DNA of 64,000 nt, from assembly GCA_034670265.1 (NCBI GenBank), contig JAXMNU010000002.1:1-64000 (forward strand), given 5' to 3'. This DNA is from Halomarinibacterium sp034670265 (GTDB lineage Bacteria; Bacteroidota; Bacteroidia; Flavobacteriales; Flavobacteriaceae). The notes below the pieces were generated by a model. The model was not told the DNA's origin and did no database searches. It saw nothing but the letters and a program-made list of their open reading frames with translations. This document shows positions 31,918 through 41,583 of this stretch, one piece after another. The first letter of the stretch is position 1; every line of letters begins with the position of its first letter. A program made the position numbers and the translations under genes.

Positions 31918-32829
31918 ATGAATATTAGATTATATTTATTTTTTACCCTTATTGTCATCCATTTTCTCTTAACTGGATGTTATCAAGACGACTCAAAAGA
32001 GCTTTCTATTCCTATAGTACAGACTCTTAAAATTAAAGATATTTCAGAAACAACTGCTAGTTCTGGAGGGTTAGTCTTTAGTGATGGTGGGTCAACAATT
32101 ATAACCAAGGGGATTTGTTGGGATATAAAATCGAATCCTTCTATAACACTCTCTACTAAAACCATTGAGAGCCAAGAATCCAGTTTATTTAATAGTATGC
32201 TTTCAAACCTTGTTCCAAACCAAAAATACTATGTAAGAGCTTATGCTACAAATAGTGTAGGAACATCCTACGGGAATGAAATTAGTTTTTTTACAAATCA
32301 AAAAAATACTATTATTTATAAAACAGATGGTAGAACTGTGAAACTTAGTGACCTTTCTCCTATTACTTTAGATATTTCAGAAGATGGTATGGTAGATTTC
32401 ACCTTATTTGTTGAACTTACAGCTAATACCCAAGGGGACCGCTTATATGTGGGAATAAATCCTATTGGACCCAATTTAATTAAATCTGGCCCCCCCATAA
32501 ATGAAAATTTTCTCAACATGGGTTTATTAATTTCTGAACCAGTAGGAGCTATTATAGATGAAGCTTTACTAAAAGATCAACGTTGGATAAACGACTACGG
32601 AGCTTTAGTAATTAGAAATGCATTTTCAAATGGAACAACTACTTATGAAGGAAATTGGGAAAATTCTGCTCAAATTGTAGGCATTCAAAATACATTCAAT
32701 AAATCAAATTACTTTGGTTGGATTCGAATTGAATTTAACAAGGAGACAGAGGTAGTTACTTTAATTGATTATGCCTATAATTCTATTGCAAACCAGCCTA
32801 TTATAGCTGGATCAATAAATAATTATTGA
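31918..32829 (+). CDS. Surface lipoprotein with fibronectin type III-like domain
   Basis: A 303-residue lipoprotein (lipobox LLTGC, Cys21, followed by YQDDSKE, a likely surface-export signal). Residues about 35-130 form an FN3-like domain of the kind GICWDIKSNPSI ... YYVRAYATNSVGTSYGNEISF. The C-terminal part (about 135-303) is beta-rich and ends NSIANQPIIAGSINN; no named family was recognised. Function unknown. Single-gene unit with its own terminator. Confidence 0.8.
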   Translation: MNIRLYLFFTLIVIHFLLTGCYQDDSKELSIPIVQTLKIKDISETTASSGGLVFSDGGSTIITKGICWDIKSNPSITLSTKTIESQESSLFNSMLSNLVPNQKYYVRAYATNSVGTSYGNEISFFTNQKNTIIYKTDGRTVKLSDLSPITLDISEDGMVDFTLFVELTANTQGDRLYVGINPIGPNLIKSGPPINENFLNMGLLISEPVGAIIDEALLKDQRWINDYGALVIRNAFSNGTTTYEGNWENSAQIVGIQNTFNKSNYFGWIRIEFNKETEVVTLIDYAYNSIANQPIIAGSINNY

Positions 32830-32845
32830 CTTTTATTTGTCATAA

Positions 32846-32876
32846 AAAACGCCAGGCTAACTACTCCTGGCGTTTT
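32846..32876 (+). terminator. Terminator after the FN3 lipoprotein gene
   Basis: A perfect 11-bp stem, AAAACGCCAGG (32846-32856) with CCTGGCGTTTT (32866-32876), and a 9-base loop. Confidence 0.9.
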
Positions 32877-33067
32877 GAAAAAAAAATTCTAACTCTTAAA
32901 CTGAATATGTATAAATAATAACTTTTAAAACCTATGTCAAAGATACGAGGGTAAGGCTTCTACTAAGATTATTTGAAAATTAAAAAGATTAATGAAAAGT
33001 TAAGCACGTTATAAATTGGTCTATTGTTACTCCAAAAGCAAAAAAATTAGTAATATGGCACCACATT

Positions 33068-34336
33068 TTGAAACGTAGAACGCTTTATATCATTATTCTT
33101 ATTGTTTCGGTATTGGGATTATTTGTAGTCCAATACCAATACTTGAATATTGGAATTAACCTCGCCAAAGTTCAATTTCAACGAAATATAGGCAATGCCA
33201 CACAGGAGATAAAAGCAGATCTAGCTACACAAAATCAGCTTACTTTTTTAATTGGTCATGCCATTACCCAAGACAATTCCTATTTTAATACAAGTATTGA
33301 TAGTATTCAGGATGCCTCGCGGCATTTTTTAAACGATTTTATCACCCACCGACTTACAGAAAATGGGATTGAAAGTGATTTTTCGTATCGGCTATTCACC
33401 AAAGATTCATCAGATTATTTAACGGCACCTCTTGTGTATGATGTTTCAGAAAAAATAAACACGTATCCCATTGAATTAGAGGGGTATTTACCCCTTGTAT
33501 TAAATAAAAACTTAATACTTGAACTTCAGTTTAAAGACATCAATAATTACTTTCTTTTTCAGCTAAACGGACTTACTATACCAAGTCTCATTTTTATTAT
33601 TGCCATCATCTTTGTGATTGTTTGGGTGTTACGTTCTTTTTATTGGCAACGCAATATCATTACCACCACCAACGAGTTTATAAACAACCTCACGCACGAG
33701 CTAAAAACTCCTGTTTTTTCTATTGGTTTAGCCACTAAAATCTTAAGTGAAAATGCTTCGGAAACCCAAAAACCTATTATTGAACTCATTCAGCAGCAAA
33801 CCGAACGCATGAAAATTCATATTGAAAAAGTGCTTGAACTTGGCGCATTAGAATCGAAAAAACAATTATTTGAATTAAAAAAAGTAGATTTTACACCTAT
33901 TTTGGAACGTATTTGTGAAGACTTTAAACAGTTATCAACAATTGAAAACACTGACTTTTCTTTTGAAATTGAAAACAAAAATTTTATACTGAATGCTGAA
34001 ACATCCCACTTAGAAAATGCCATCAATAATCTGTTGGATAACGCCAAAAAATATGCTGAAAAACCAAGAGTAACTTTAAAAGCATTTCAGGAAGAAAAGA
34101 ATTTAATAATTGAAATTCAGGATAATGGCATTGGGTTAACAAAAAAAGAGCAAGATTTAATTTTTCAGAAATACTATAGAGTTCCTAAAGGTAATACACA
34201 AACTGTAAAGGGTTATGGCCTTGGACTTAGCTATGTAAAAGAAATTATTAAAAGACATAAAGGAAAAATTAGTGTAGAAAGTGAAATTGGAAAGGGGACG
34301 AATATAAAATTGAAATTACCTTTGCAGCATGAGTAA
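33068..34336 (+). CDS. OmpR-type sensor histidine kinase
   Basis: A 422-residue kinase with two membrane helices (about 5-24 and 170-192) flanking a periplasmic sensor region, a HisKA domain with phospho-acceptor H210 in NNLTHELKTPVFS, and a HATPase domain (NAINNLLDNAKKYAE, DNGIGL, GYGLGLSYV). The start is a TTG at 33068, which gives MKRRTLYIIIL; no usable ATG is near. Its end overlaps the response regulator start by 8 bases. It is the first gene of a two-component pair. Confidence 0.93.
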   Translation: MKRRTLYIIILIVSVLGLFVVQYQYLNIGINLAKVQFQRNIGNATQEIKADLATQNQLTFLIGHAITQDNSYFNTSIDSIQDASRHFLNDFITHRLTENGIESDFSYRLFTKDSSDYLTAPLVYDVSEKINTYPIELEGYLPLVLNKNLILELQFKDINNYFLFQLNGLTIPSLIFIIAIIFVIVWVLRSFYWQRNIITTTNEFINNLTHELKTPVFSIGLATKILSENASETQKPIIELIQQQTERMKIHIEKVLELGALESKKQLFELKKVDFTPILERICEDFKQLSTIENTDFSFEIENKNFILNAETSHLENAINNLLDNAKKYAEKPRVTLKAFQEEKNLIIEIQDNGIGLTKKEQDLIFQKYYRVPKGNTQTVKGYGLGLSYVKEIIKRHKGKISVESEIGKGTNIKLKLPLQHE

Positions 34337-35030
34337 ATCGGAAGGAAAAATTTTATTAGTAGAAGACGATCCAACTTTGGGGTATTTGTTGCGCGAATAC
34401 CTTACCATGAATGGATTCGAAATTTCTCTCACCAAAACAGCTTCCGAAGCATTAAATTTACTCGATTCACATATTTTTGAGTTAGCCATTTTGGATGTGA
34501 TGCTACCAGATAAAGACGGGTTTGAATTGGCAAAAAATATAAAAAGCATCCACCCTACCATCCCATTTCTCTTCCTTACAGCACGCTCGTTAAAGGTTGA
34601 CGTTTTAAAAGGGTTTTCTATTGGCGCTGTAGATTATTTAAAAAAACCCATAGATGAAGAGGAATTGGTGGTTAGAATTAAAGCTTTGCTTTCACGAATT
34701 CAAACTTCCTCAAAAACAGTAACCGTAGAAGAAATCTCAACCCTTGGGAAGTATCATTTTCATTATAAGAATCAGCAATTAGCATTCAATGAAGAAAAAA
34801 TATCCCTTACCAAACGTGAAGCGGAATTGCTACACTTTCTACTTTCCAACAAGAACAATCTGTGTACTCACAAAGAAATATTAAGTGCCCTTTGGGGGAA
34901 AAGTGATTACTTCAATAAGAAAAGTTTAAATGTGTTTATTACCCATCTTAGAAAATATCTACAAAAAGACCACGCTATTACTATTGAAAATGTCCACAAA
35001 CAAGGGTTTATCTTAAAGATTGAAGAATAG
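34329..35030 (+). CDS. OmpR-family response regulator
   Basis: A 233-residue regulator: receiver domain with D13/D14, phospho-acceptor D56 in LAILDVMLP, and Lys in DYLKKPIDEEEL, followed by a winged-helix DNA-binding domain (about 130-233, LTKREAELLHFLLSNKN, CTHKEILSALWG). It overlaps the kinase gene by 8 bases. It converges on the last gene of the polysaccharide locus (5-base gap). A regulatory link to that locus is possible but unproven. Confidence 0.94.
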   Translation: MSKSEGKILLVEDDPTLGYLLREYLTMNGFEISLTKTASEALNLLDSHIFELAILDVMLPDKDGFELAKNIKSIHPTIPFLFLTARSLKVDVLKGFSIGAVDYLKKPIDEEELVVRIKALLSRIQTSSKTVTVEEISTLGKYHFHYKNQQLAFNEEKISLTKREAELLHFLLSNKNNLCTHKEILSALWGKSDYFNKKSLNVFITHLRKYLQKDHAITIENVHKQGFILKIEE

Positions 35031-35034
35031 TTAC

Positions 35035-36375
35035 TTAAAACGCATAAGCATAGCCCACACCTACCCCTGCAACTGTATCGATTACCTTTCCTGAATCCAG
35101 ACCTCCAAATAATTTAAAAGTACCATACTTTTGAGTTGGATATTGAAGTGATAAATAATTATACCAGGTTTGAATAGCCTCAGGAAATGGATTATTATAA
35201 GTCCCTAAGTTTTTAACAAGACTACTTTTCACTTGCCAAGAAATCCCTTTCACCGTTCCTGTAAAGCCAAAATGATGTGCTTGAACTCTATTGCTAATAA
35301 TGGGAGAGTTGTTCACGGTAACCACCACAGTAGGATCGATAAGTATAAAGGGCAATCCTATAGCATTTCGCTCGTACGTCCAACCACTGCGGTAAATAGT
35401 ATTACTAAAATAATTATCGGCTCCTACACCACCCTTACTTTGATTTTCCGTACTAATAAATTCATAAAGGACTCCAGAAAAAAGTTTAGGTTCGGATGGT
35501 TGAAAATAAACGCCCCAAACACCATCTGGTAAATTAGCCAATCTTGTACCAGAACCATCTTCAAAAGGGTGTTCGTGATACATTGAAAAATCTCCTACGG
35601 AAGTAGTAAAACTATAATCCAACAAATAACTCCCTAAATGATTCCCAACTGCATTAAGTAATTCTCCTTCCACATCAATTTCTGAAGTTCTTTTAGCGAA
35701 AAACACATCCACAAAGGTTCCAAAGTCACTATTCAATTTTCCAAACTCGGGTGAAGTCCCTCCCCATTGTGCGTAATGCTGTATTTGTGCTGTTAGTTTG
35801 TTTGTTTCATTAAAATGAATCTGTAATCCCAATCGCTTATAATGCAGCATTACATCATCAACAAATCGATTGTCGTTTAAATAATAATGACCAATTCCCC
35901 AGTCAATAGCAAAAGTTTCAGAAATTTTTATGGGAGTATTCGCTTCAAACAACAGACCAGATAATGGGCGAGCATTTTCAGAAAAAAGAAAGTTTTTATT
36001 GGTTGCTGAAAGTCCTTGTTGCTGAATTTCACCTGATTTAGCCCCTACTGTGGCTCTTAACCATTTATTTTGAAATTGTACAAAAGCATTCTTTTTTTGA
36101 AATTCGTCATTTACCTCATCTCTGTAAAAAATCGAGAGCCCAGCCTTAATTGAAGCATTTTCAGAAACCTGATACTTTCCCTCAACTTCCCCTAATCCCG
36201 AAAAATTTGAAGCAGCACCAACTTGTGTATTTGTATTGGTAAAAAACCAAAAGGGATTTTGATCTTCGAAGGAAAAAGCACCAATTGCTTCTACTTTTCC
36301 TTGCCATTCAATTTGTTGTGCGCTCGAAAAGACCGAACAAAATACAATAGCGTAGGCAAAGTGGGTTAGTTTCAT
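35035..36375 (-). CDS. Capsule assembly Wzi family outer membrane protein
   Basis: A 446-residue protein with a signal peptide (ending SSAQ) and a series of amphipathic strands. The phrases NPFWFFTNTNTQVG, QIQHYAQWGGTSPEFGKL and HEHPFEDGSG resemble Bacteroidota Wzi-like proteins, which anchor or assemble capsule at the cell surface. It is the last gene of the long polysaccharide operon and starts 2 bases after wzc-like gene ends, consistent with the role. Confidence 0.8.
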   Translation of the reverse strand: MKLTHFAYAIVFCSVFSSAQQIEWQGKVEAIGAFSFEDQNPFWFFTNTNTQVGAASNFSGLGEVEGKYQVSENASIKAGLSIFYRDEVNDEFQKKNAFVQFQNKWLRATVGAKSGEIQQQGLSATNKNFLFSENARPLSGLLFEANTPIKISETFAIDWGIGHYYLNDNRFVDDVMLHYKRLGLQIHFNETNKLTAQIQHYAQWGGTSPEFGKLNSDFGTFVDVFFAKRTSEIDVEGELLNAVGNHLGSYLLDYSFTTSVGDFSMYHEHPFEDGSGTRLANLPDGVWGVYFQPSEPKLFSGVLYEFISTENQSKGGVGADNYFSNTIYRSGWTYERNAIGLPFILIDPTVVVTVNNSPIISNRVQAHHFGFTGTVKGISWQVKSSLVKNLGTYNNPFPEAIQTWYNYLSLQYPTQKYGTFKLFGGLDSGKVIDTVAGVGVGYAYAF

Positions 36376-36377
36376 AT

Positions 36378-38765
36378 TTATCCACGGAAAAGACGCTTTT
36401 TTAGCGTCTGTTTTTCATCGGTGTAGCTATAACCGTATTTGTTTCCATAACCAAAATTACTTAAGGAAACATTGTTTAATACCCCAGCAACATTTACCAA
36501 TCGGCCATCTTCCATGGCATCATTTACAAATTCTAATAAACGTTTTTCGGTATAGCTCGCTCTAAAGACATACAAAGTAACATCGGCCAATTTGTTAATT
36601 AAAATAGTATCTGTAACTAGCATGGATGGGGCAGTATCAACCACTACAAAATCGTAGATTTCGCGTAATTCTTCAAAAAATTGTTTGGTCCTGTCTAACA
36701 TTAAGAGCTCCGCAGGGTTTGGTGGAATTGCCCCAGACAATACTATGGAAAGGTTTTCATTCTCCGTACTTTTTGAAGCAATATCATTCACTTTAATGGA
36801 AGAATCCATAATATATTCTGTAAGTCCTTTTTGATTTTGTAGCTCTTTTGGAAGATAACGGTGTAATTGTGGATTTCTAATATCACCTCCAACCAACACC
36901 ACTTTTTTCCCCGTTAATGCCAGCGTTAATGCTAAATTGAAAGCAACAAATGTCTTTCCCTCTCCTTTAATGGTAGAGGTAACAAATACGGTATTGGATT
37001 TATGAGAATTCTCTAGTTTGTTGATAAATAAATACTGAAGATTGGTTCTTAAAATCCTAAAGGATTCTGCTAAAATACTTCTATCGGTTAGCTGAATGAG
37101 TTGCTCTTCGTCCTTTTTAAGCTTTGGGATTTCCCCAATTAAATTTAAACTTGAAATAGCTGATTCAATATCTCTTCGATTCGAAATTTTATTATTAAGT
37201 AATTGTCTTGAATAAATAAACAAGAAAGGCACAAGTAATCCAGCTAATATGGCTCCTAAATAAATCAATGATCTTTTTGGAGAAACTGGGGCATTGCTAC
37301 TATAAGCCTTGTCAACTACTTTAGCTTTTGGTGCTGTTACAGCAAGTGAGATTGCTGCTTCCTCCCTTTGTTGTAATAGAAATAAATACAATTGTTCTTT
37401 AATACCTTGTTGGCGTTCAATCCCTCTGTAGATTTTTTCATTAGTAGGAACCTTGGATAATTTTGAATTAAGAACCGATTCCTGAAAATTTAAATCTCGC
37501 AGCGAAACCTTTAAAGAATTAGTAGTGTTTTTAAGGCTATTTAAAATGTTTTGACGTATTTCTTCTATTTGGCTATTCACATTAATCACCACAGGGTTCT
37601 TTGCTGTAGAAGATTTTAAAAGTCTGTTACGTTGAAGCACTAAATCGTTATAATTATTTACAGATTTAGAAACATCACCTCCTTCAATTCCAATATTCGA
37701 TGGCAACAAATCATTATTCGACGAGTTTTCCATATACTCTATCATGGTATTTGCCAACTCCAATTGAGTACCTACATTGAATTGTCGTTTTTCAAAATCA
37801 CTGGCATTCTCAAGTATTAATTGTGCTTGAGCTTCAATATTGGTAAGTCTGTTGGAACTCTTAAATGTTTCTTTATTGCTTTCAACAGAGTCTAATTCTT
37901 TAGTAATAATTTCAAGACGCGAATCGATAAAATCTGAAGTCTTTTTAGCAACCTGTCCCCTATCATCTATGGCATCTTTGTTATACTGAAAAACCAATTC
38001 ATTAATAAAATCTTCTGCCTTGCTTTTTACAGGGCTTTCCATACTAATAACAACAACATTACTGCTGCTTAGTTCGTTTACCACACTAAGCCTTCTTTGA
38101 AAAGCTGCTGCGACTTTATCTAAATCCCTATGAGAAACCGATATTGTTTTTGAAATAAAACTTTTAAATTTTGAAGCATTATCCAAATTAGGAATTACTG
38201 TTATGCTCCCAAAAGGCAAATCTACTTTCGTCCCAAAAGTATAAATACCTTCTATGGAATTAGATTCATTGTAAACCTTATATTGAGTTTCGTCTTCAAT
38301 TTCAAAGTATAATTTTGGGATAGTTCCATTTGCTACTCCTAAACTATCATTAATCGATAAATACTGTACTTGAAAAGGTTTGTACTCGTATAATTCTGTT
38401 GTTTTTATGGTACCAATAGATTCGTACAAAATATTCAAATCCAAGGCACTAACAACTTCTTTTATAATCCTCTTTGATTTAAAAATGGCAATTTCATTTT
38501 CAATTTTATTGCTTTTAAACCTAGATAAAAAACCACCTAAACTTGAAAATGCAGCAAGTTCTTCTGCACCACCCCCAGCTTTTTCATCCTTAATAATGAT
38601 TGTTCCTGTTGATAGGTAGGAAACCGTTGTATATCTTAAATAAATGAATGCTAAACTTGCGGCAAGTATCACCCCTAAAACAAATAAATACCAATAGCGT
38701 GTATATTGTTCTATTATCTCCCTTACTGAAAGCTCATTCTCTTTAGGGTTGTGATTTGTTTTCAT
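36378..38765 (-). CDS. Wzc-like polysaccharide co-polymerase / tyrosine autokinase
   Basis: A 795-residue inner-membrane protein: N-terminal Wzz-type helix (about 30-50), a long periplasmic coiled-coil domain, a second helix (about 505-525), and a cytosolic BY-kinase domain with Walker A STIKGEGKT, Walker A' VVLVGGDIRNP and Walker B VVVDTAPSML. A Tyr-rich C-terminal tail (FGYGNKYGYSYTDE) is the expected autophosphorylation cluster. It controls chain length and export of the polysaccharide. It lies 1 base after the Wza-like gene. Confidence 0.93.
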   Translation of the reverse strand: MKTNHNPKENELSVREIIEQYTRYWYLFVLGVILAASLAFIYLRYTTVSYLSTGTIIIKDEKAGGGAEELAAFSSLGGFLSRFKSNKIENEIAIFKSKRIIKEVVSALDLNILYESIGTIKTTELYEYKPFQVQYLSINDSLGVANGTIPKLYFEIEDETQYKVYNESNSIEGIYTFGTKVDLPFGSITVIPNLDNASKFKSFISKTISVSHRDLDKVAAAFQRRLSVVNELSSSNVVVISMESPVKSKAEDFINELVFQYNKDAIDDRGQVAKKTSDFIDSRLEIITKELDSVESNKETFKSSNRLTNIEAQAQLILENASDFEKRQFNVGTQLELANTMIEYMENSSNNDLLPSNIGIEGGDVSKSVNNYNDLVLQRNRLLKSSTAKNPVVINVNSQIEEIRQNILNSLKNTTNSLKVSLRDLNFQESVLNSKLSKVPTNEKIYRGIERQQGIKEQLYLFLLQQREEAAISLAVTAPKAKVVDKAYSSNAPVSPKRSLIYLGAILAGLLVPFLFIYSRQLLNNKISNRRDIESAISSLNLIGEIPKLKKDEEQLIQLTDRSILAESFRILRTNLQYLFINKLENSHKSNTVFVTSTIKGEGKTFVAFNLALTLALTGKKVVLVGGDIRNPQLHRYLPKELQNQKGLTEYIMDSSIKVNDIASKSTENENLSIVLSGAIPPNPAELLMLDRTKQFFEELREIYDFVVVDTAPSMLVTDTILINKLADVTLYVFRASYTEKRLLEFVNDAMEDGRLVNVAGVLNNVSLSNFGYGNKYGYSYTDEKQTLKKRLFRG

Positions 38766-38766
38766 A

Positions 38767-39519
38767 TTATCGAGTAAGGATAATTGTTGTGCTTAAAATA
38801 ATAGTGAAAAGTGATAAAAGAGCAGGGATATCTGGAATAAAACCGGCCTTTTTCACTCCTTTTAACGATGGTTCTACATATACCACATCGTTTTGTTTTA
38901 AAAAATAATAAGGACTTTTAAAAAAATCTGTTTGTGTAAAATCAACTCTTGTTACTTTTTGTTTTCCATCCTCATGGCGTATAATCATTATGTTATTCCG
39001 CTTTCCGTCCAAAGATAAATCCCCTGCTAATCCAATAGCTTGTGGCAGCGTTACGCGCTCATCAACGATTCTATAAACTCCTGGGTTGTTTACTCCTCCA
39101 ATTACCGTTACTTTAAAATTTATAATACGAACATCAACCACAACATCTTTTACGTATTCTGAAAGTTTAGAAGAAAGCATTGAAATTATCTCACCTCTAG
39201 TTTTACCTGCAACATGTATTTCACCCAAAACTGGAAATTGAATATTTCCCTCATTATTTACTAAGTACCCTCTAAGAAGGGGATTTTGATTGTTGGTTAT
39301 CCCATCTTGTGTATTCATTTTAAAAGGAGCTATAACATTTTCATCCAAGGAAGATACAGTTACATGTAGAATATCATTAGCTTCAATTTCAGGTTCAAAA
39401 ATATTTTCAGAAAGAAGGTTATTTAATTCTTCCGCATCTTGAAAATACAATATTTGTTTTTTTGTAGCACAAGAAGCAAAAAGCAATAGGCTAACTATTA
39501 ATAGCGAAATTTTTTTCAT
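38767..39519 (-). CDS. Wza-like polysaccharide export lipoprotein
   Basis: A 250-residue lipoprotein (lipobox LLFASC, Cys17) with the polysaccharide export (Poly_export) domain (LHVTVSSLDENVIAPF ... RGYLVNNEGNIQFPVLGEIHVAG), an SLBB-type region (GVNNPGVYRIVDERVTLPQAIGLAGD) and a C-terminal hydrophobic helix (about 232-247). It forms the outer-membrane channel with Wzc. The ATG at 39519 is chosen for the lipoprotein signal; the longer frame begins with TTG at 39561. Confidence 0.93.
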   Translation of the reverse strand: MKKISLLIVSLLLFASCATKKQILYFQDAEELNNLLSENIFEPEIEANDILHVTVSSLDENVIAPFKMNTQDGITNNQNPLLRGYLVNNEGNIQFPVLGEIHVAGKTRGEIISMLSSKLSEYVKDVVVDVRIINFKVTVIGGVNNPGVYRIVDERVTLPQAIGLAGDLSLDGKRNNIMIIRHEDGKQKVTRVDFTQTDFFKSPYYFLKQNDVVYVEPSLKGVKKAGFIPDIPALLSLFTIILSTTIILTR

Positions 39520-39596
39520 TAGCTTAAGATATATCTTCGTAAATATAAGTTTAAAATGCAAAAATTTTTGAGGGAGAAATTATAGTTTTCCAAATG

Positions 39597-41546
39597 TTAT
39601 TCACTTTCAATAATTACATCGAGATCTTTAAAAGTAGAGTTTTCACTCTTAAATTCAGGCACCAATTCTTTCAGTAATTTAACTACTTTTTTATCCTCAT
39701 GCTTTGTTGCTGTTTTTATTATAGTCTTAATTTTTGACTTAATATCAAGGAATTCACCTACTGGTATTTTCGAAATCATAATTTTAGGATGATGTGTTGG
39801 TAATGTCGTAGCAACATCGTTAAGTAACTCTTCGTATAATTTTTCACCCGGTCTAAGTCCCGTAATTTCAATACCAATATCCTTGTAAGGCTCTAGTCCA
39901 GAGAGTCGAATCATCTTTTCTGCCAAATCCAATATTTTTATAGGTTTTCCCATATCAAAAACATAAATCTCGCCTCCTCTACCCATTGTCCCTGCTTGAA
40001 GTACTAATTGACAAGCCTCAGGAATGGTCATAAAATATCTAATAATATCCTTGTGTGTAACAGTAACGGGGCCTCCTTCTTCTATTTGTTTTCTGAAATA
40101 AGGTATCACAGACCCACTTGAACCAAGCACATTACCAAATCGAGTGGTAATAAATCTTGTATAAACTCCCTTTTCATTTTGAAGTGCTTGCACATACATT
40201 TCTGCAGCTCTTTTTGAAGCACCCATCACATTAGTTGGATTTACAGCTTTGTCTGTTGAAACCATGACAAACTTCTCAATTTCATAATTTAATGAAAGAA
40301 TTGATAGATTTACAGTCCCTAATATATTTACATAGATGGCTTCATGAGGGTTTCTCTCAATTAAAGGAACGTGCTTGTAAGCAGCAGCATGATAGACAAT
40401 GTTGAGAGAATATTTTTTGAACATTAAATCCAAACGATACATATTACTAATATCTGCTAATTCAATAATGAAATTGAGCTCTGGATAGTTCTTTATAAGG
40501 TATAATTCTAAGTCATGCAATGCAGACTCTGCTTGATCTAAAATGACAATTAACTCTGGTGAAAAATCTGCTAGCTGTCTCACAATCTCACTTCCAATAG
40601 ATCCTGCTCCTCCTGTAACCATGACCGTTTTTCCCGAAATGTCTTTTTTTATAAGTTTGTAATCAATTTTAATTTCTTCACGCTCAAGAAGATCTTCAAT
40701 CTCTATAGGTTTAATTTGAGTTGTAATGTCTTCTTTTTTATTCCATTTTTCCATGGATGGGACATTAAATACTTCTATCCCTAAATCCAAACAGTCTTCA
40801 ACTATTTTATTTTTTTCGGTACGTGAAAAAGATTCACTTACAATTAAAACTCCATCTAAGTTTAATTCTCCTACGGTTTCAGAAAATGATTTTTTAATTG
40901 GAAACACTGGTTTACCAAGAATCTTATAGCGTTTAGAATCAATATTTTGCGTTAAAAACCCTATAAGTTTGAATGGTAGTTTTGACTCGGTCGTGATTGC
41001 CTTTCCTAAAGAAATGGTATCGTCATCAACACCAATAATAGCTACTTTCTTTTTTGTTAATCCTGATGAAATAGCACGCAGGTATTGATATATTTCCTTT
41101 ACTGCTATTCGGAATAACAACATTATTGAAAAGGAAAGCAACATATACAGAATTAGTGAAGTGTTAAGGAAAATTTTATTTGCTTCAAATAATTCGTAAA
41201 TGGTGTTAAAAGCTATAACTGTTAAAAAAGTGAGCAGTGATGAAAATGCTAGCTTAGTTATATCTGTAAATGTGGAATGCCTTATAATACCAGAATAGGT
41301 TTTAAACAAAAAGAAAAAAACCAAATTAACCAATACTAAAATTACTCCTTGTTCAAAAACCGATAATACGTTATGAAATTTAATGGGTGTTCCCATTAAA
41401 ATTAAATACGCTAAATAAAAGGAGAATGCAACAATGGCAGTATCGATTAAAACTACTATCCACCTTGGCAAATATCTTTGATCAAGAAATTTTATCTTAT
41501 TATCACCACTATAAAGCTGTTTCAGTATGTTTTTTTTCTTTTTCAA
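39597..41546 (-). CDS. Membrane NDP-sugar 4,6-dehydratase (PglF/CapD/WbpM-like)
   Basis: A 649-residue protein: four N-terminal transmembrane helices (about 25-155), a Rossmann-type linker domain (about 160-280), and an extended SDR catalytic domain with VTGGAGSIGSE nucleotide motif and MVSTDKAVNPTNVMGASKR catalytic segment. Family members convert UDP-GlcNAc to the 4-keto-6-deoxy sugar. The aminotransferase, acetyltransferase and phosphoglycosyltransferase genes upstream complete a Pgl-like pathway. It has its own -7 box. Confidence 0.92.
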   Translation of the reverse strand: MKKKKNILKQLYSGDNKIKFLDQRYLPRWIVVLIDTAIVAFSFYLAYLILMGTPIKFHNVLSVFEQGVILVLVNLVFFFLFKTYSGIIRHSTFTDITKLAFSSLLTFLTVIAFNTIYELFEANKIFLNTSLILYMLLSFSIMLLFRIAVKEIYQYLRAISSGLTKKKVAIIGVDDDTISLGKAITTESKLPFKLIGFLTQNIDSKRYKILGKPVFPIKKSFSETVGELNLDGVLIVSESFSRTEKNKIVEDCLDLGIEVFNVPSMEKWNKKEDITTQIKPIEIEDLLEREEIKIDYKLIKKDISGKTVMVTGGAGSIGSEIVRQLADFSPELIVILDQAESALHDLELYLIKNYPELNFIIELADISNMYRLDLMFKKYSLNIVYHAAAYKHVPLIERNPHEAIYVNILGTVNLSILSLNYEIEKFVMVSTDKAVNPTNVMGASKRAAEMYVQALQNEKGVYTRFITTRFGNVLGSSGSVIPYFRKQIEEGGPVTVTHKDIIRYFMTIPEACQLVLQAGTMGRGGEIYVFDMGKPIKILDLAEKMIRLSGLEPYKDIGIEITGLRPGEKLYEELLNDVATTLPTHHPKIMISKIPVGEFLDIKSKIKTIIKTATKHEDKKVVKLLKELVPEFKSENSTFKDLDVIIESE

Positions 41547-41567
41547 AAAATCCTAGTATAAACGCCA

Positions 41568-41575
41568 CAAAGATA
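41568..41575 (-). promoter_or_regulatory. -7 element (TATCTTTG) inside the polysaccharide operon
   Basis: The minus strand reads TATCTTTG, a perfect TAnnTTTG match, 22 bases before the dehydratase start and just outside the aminotransferase stop. It could be an internal promoter for the dehydratase, Wza, Wzc and Wzi genes. Confidence 0.5.
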
Positions 41576-41583
41576 CTGAATCT

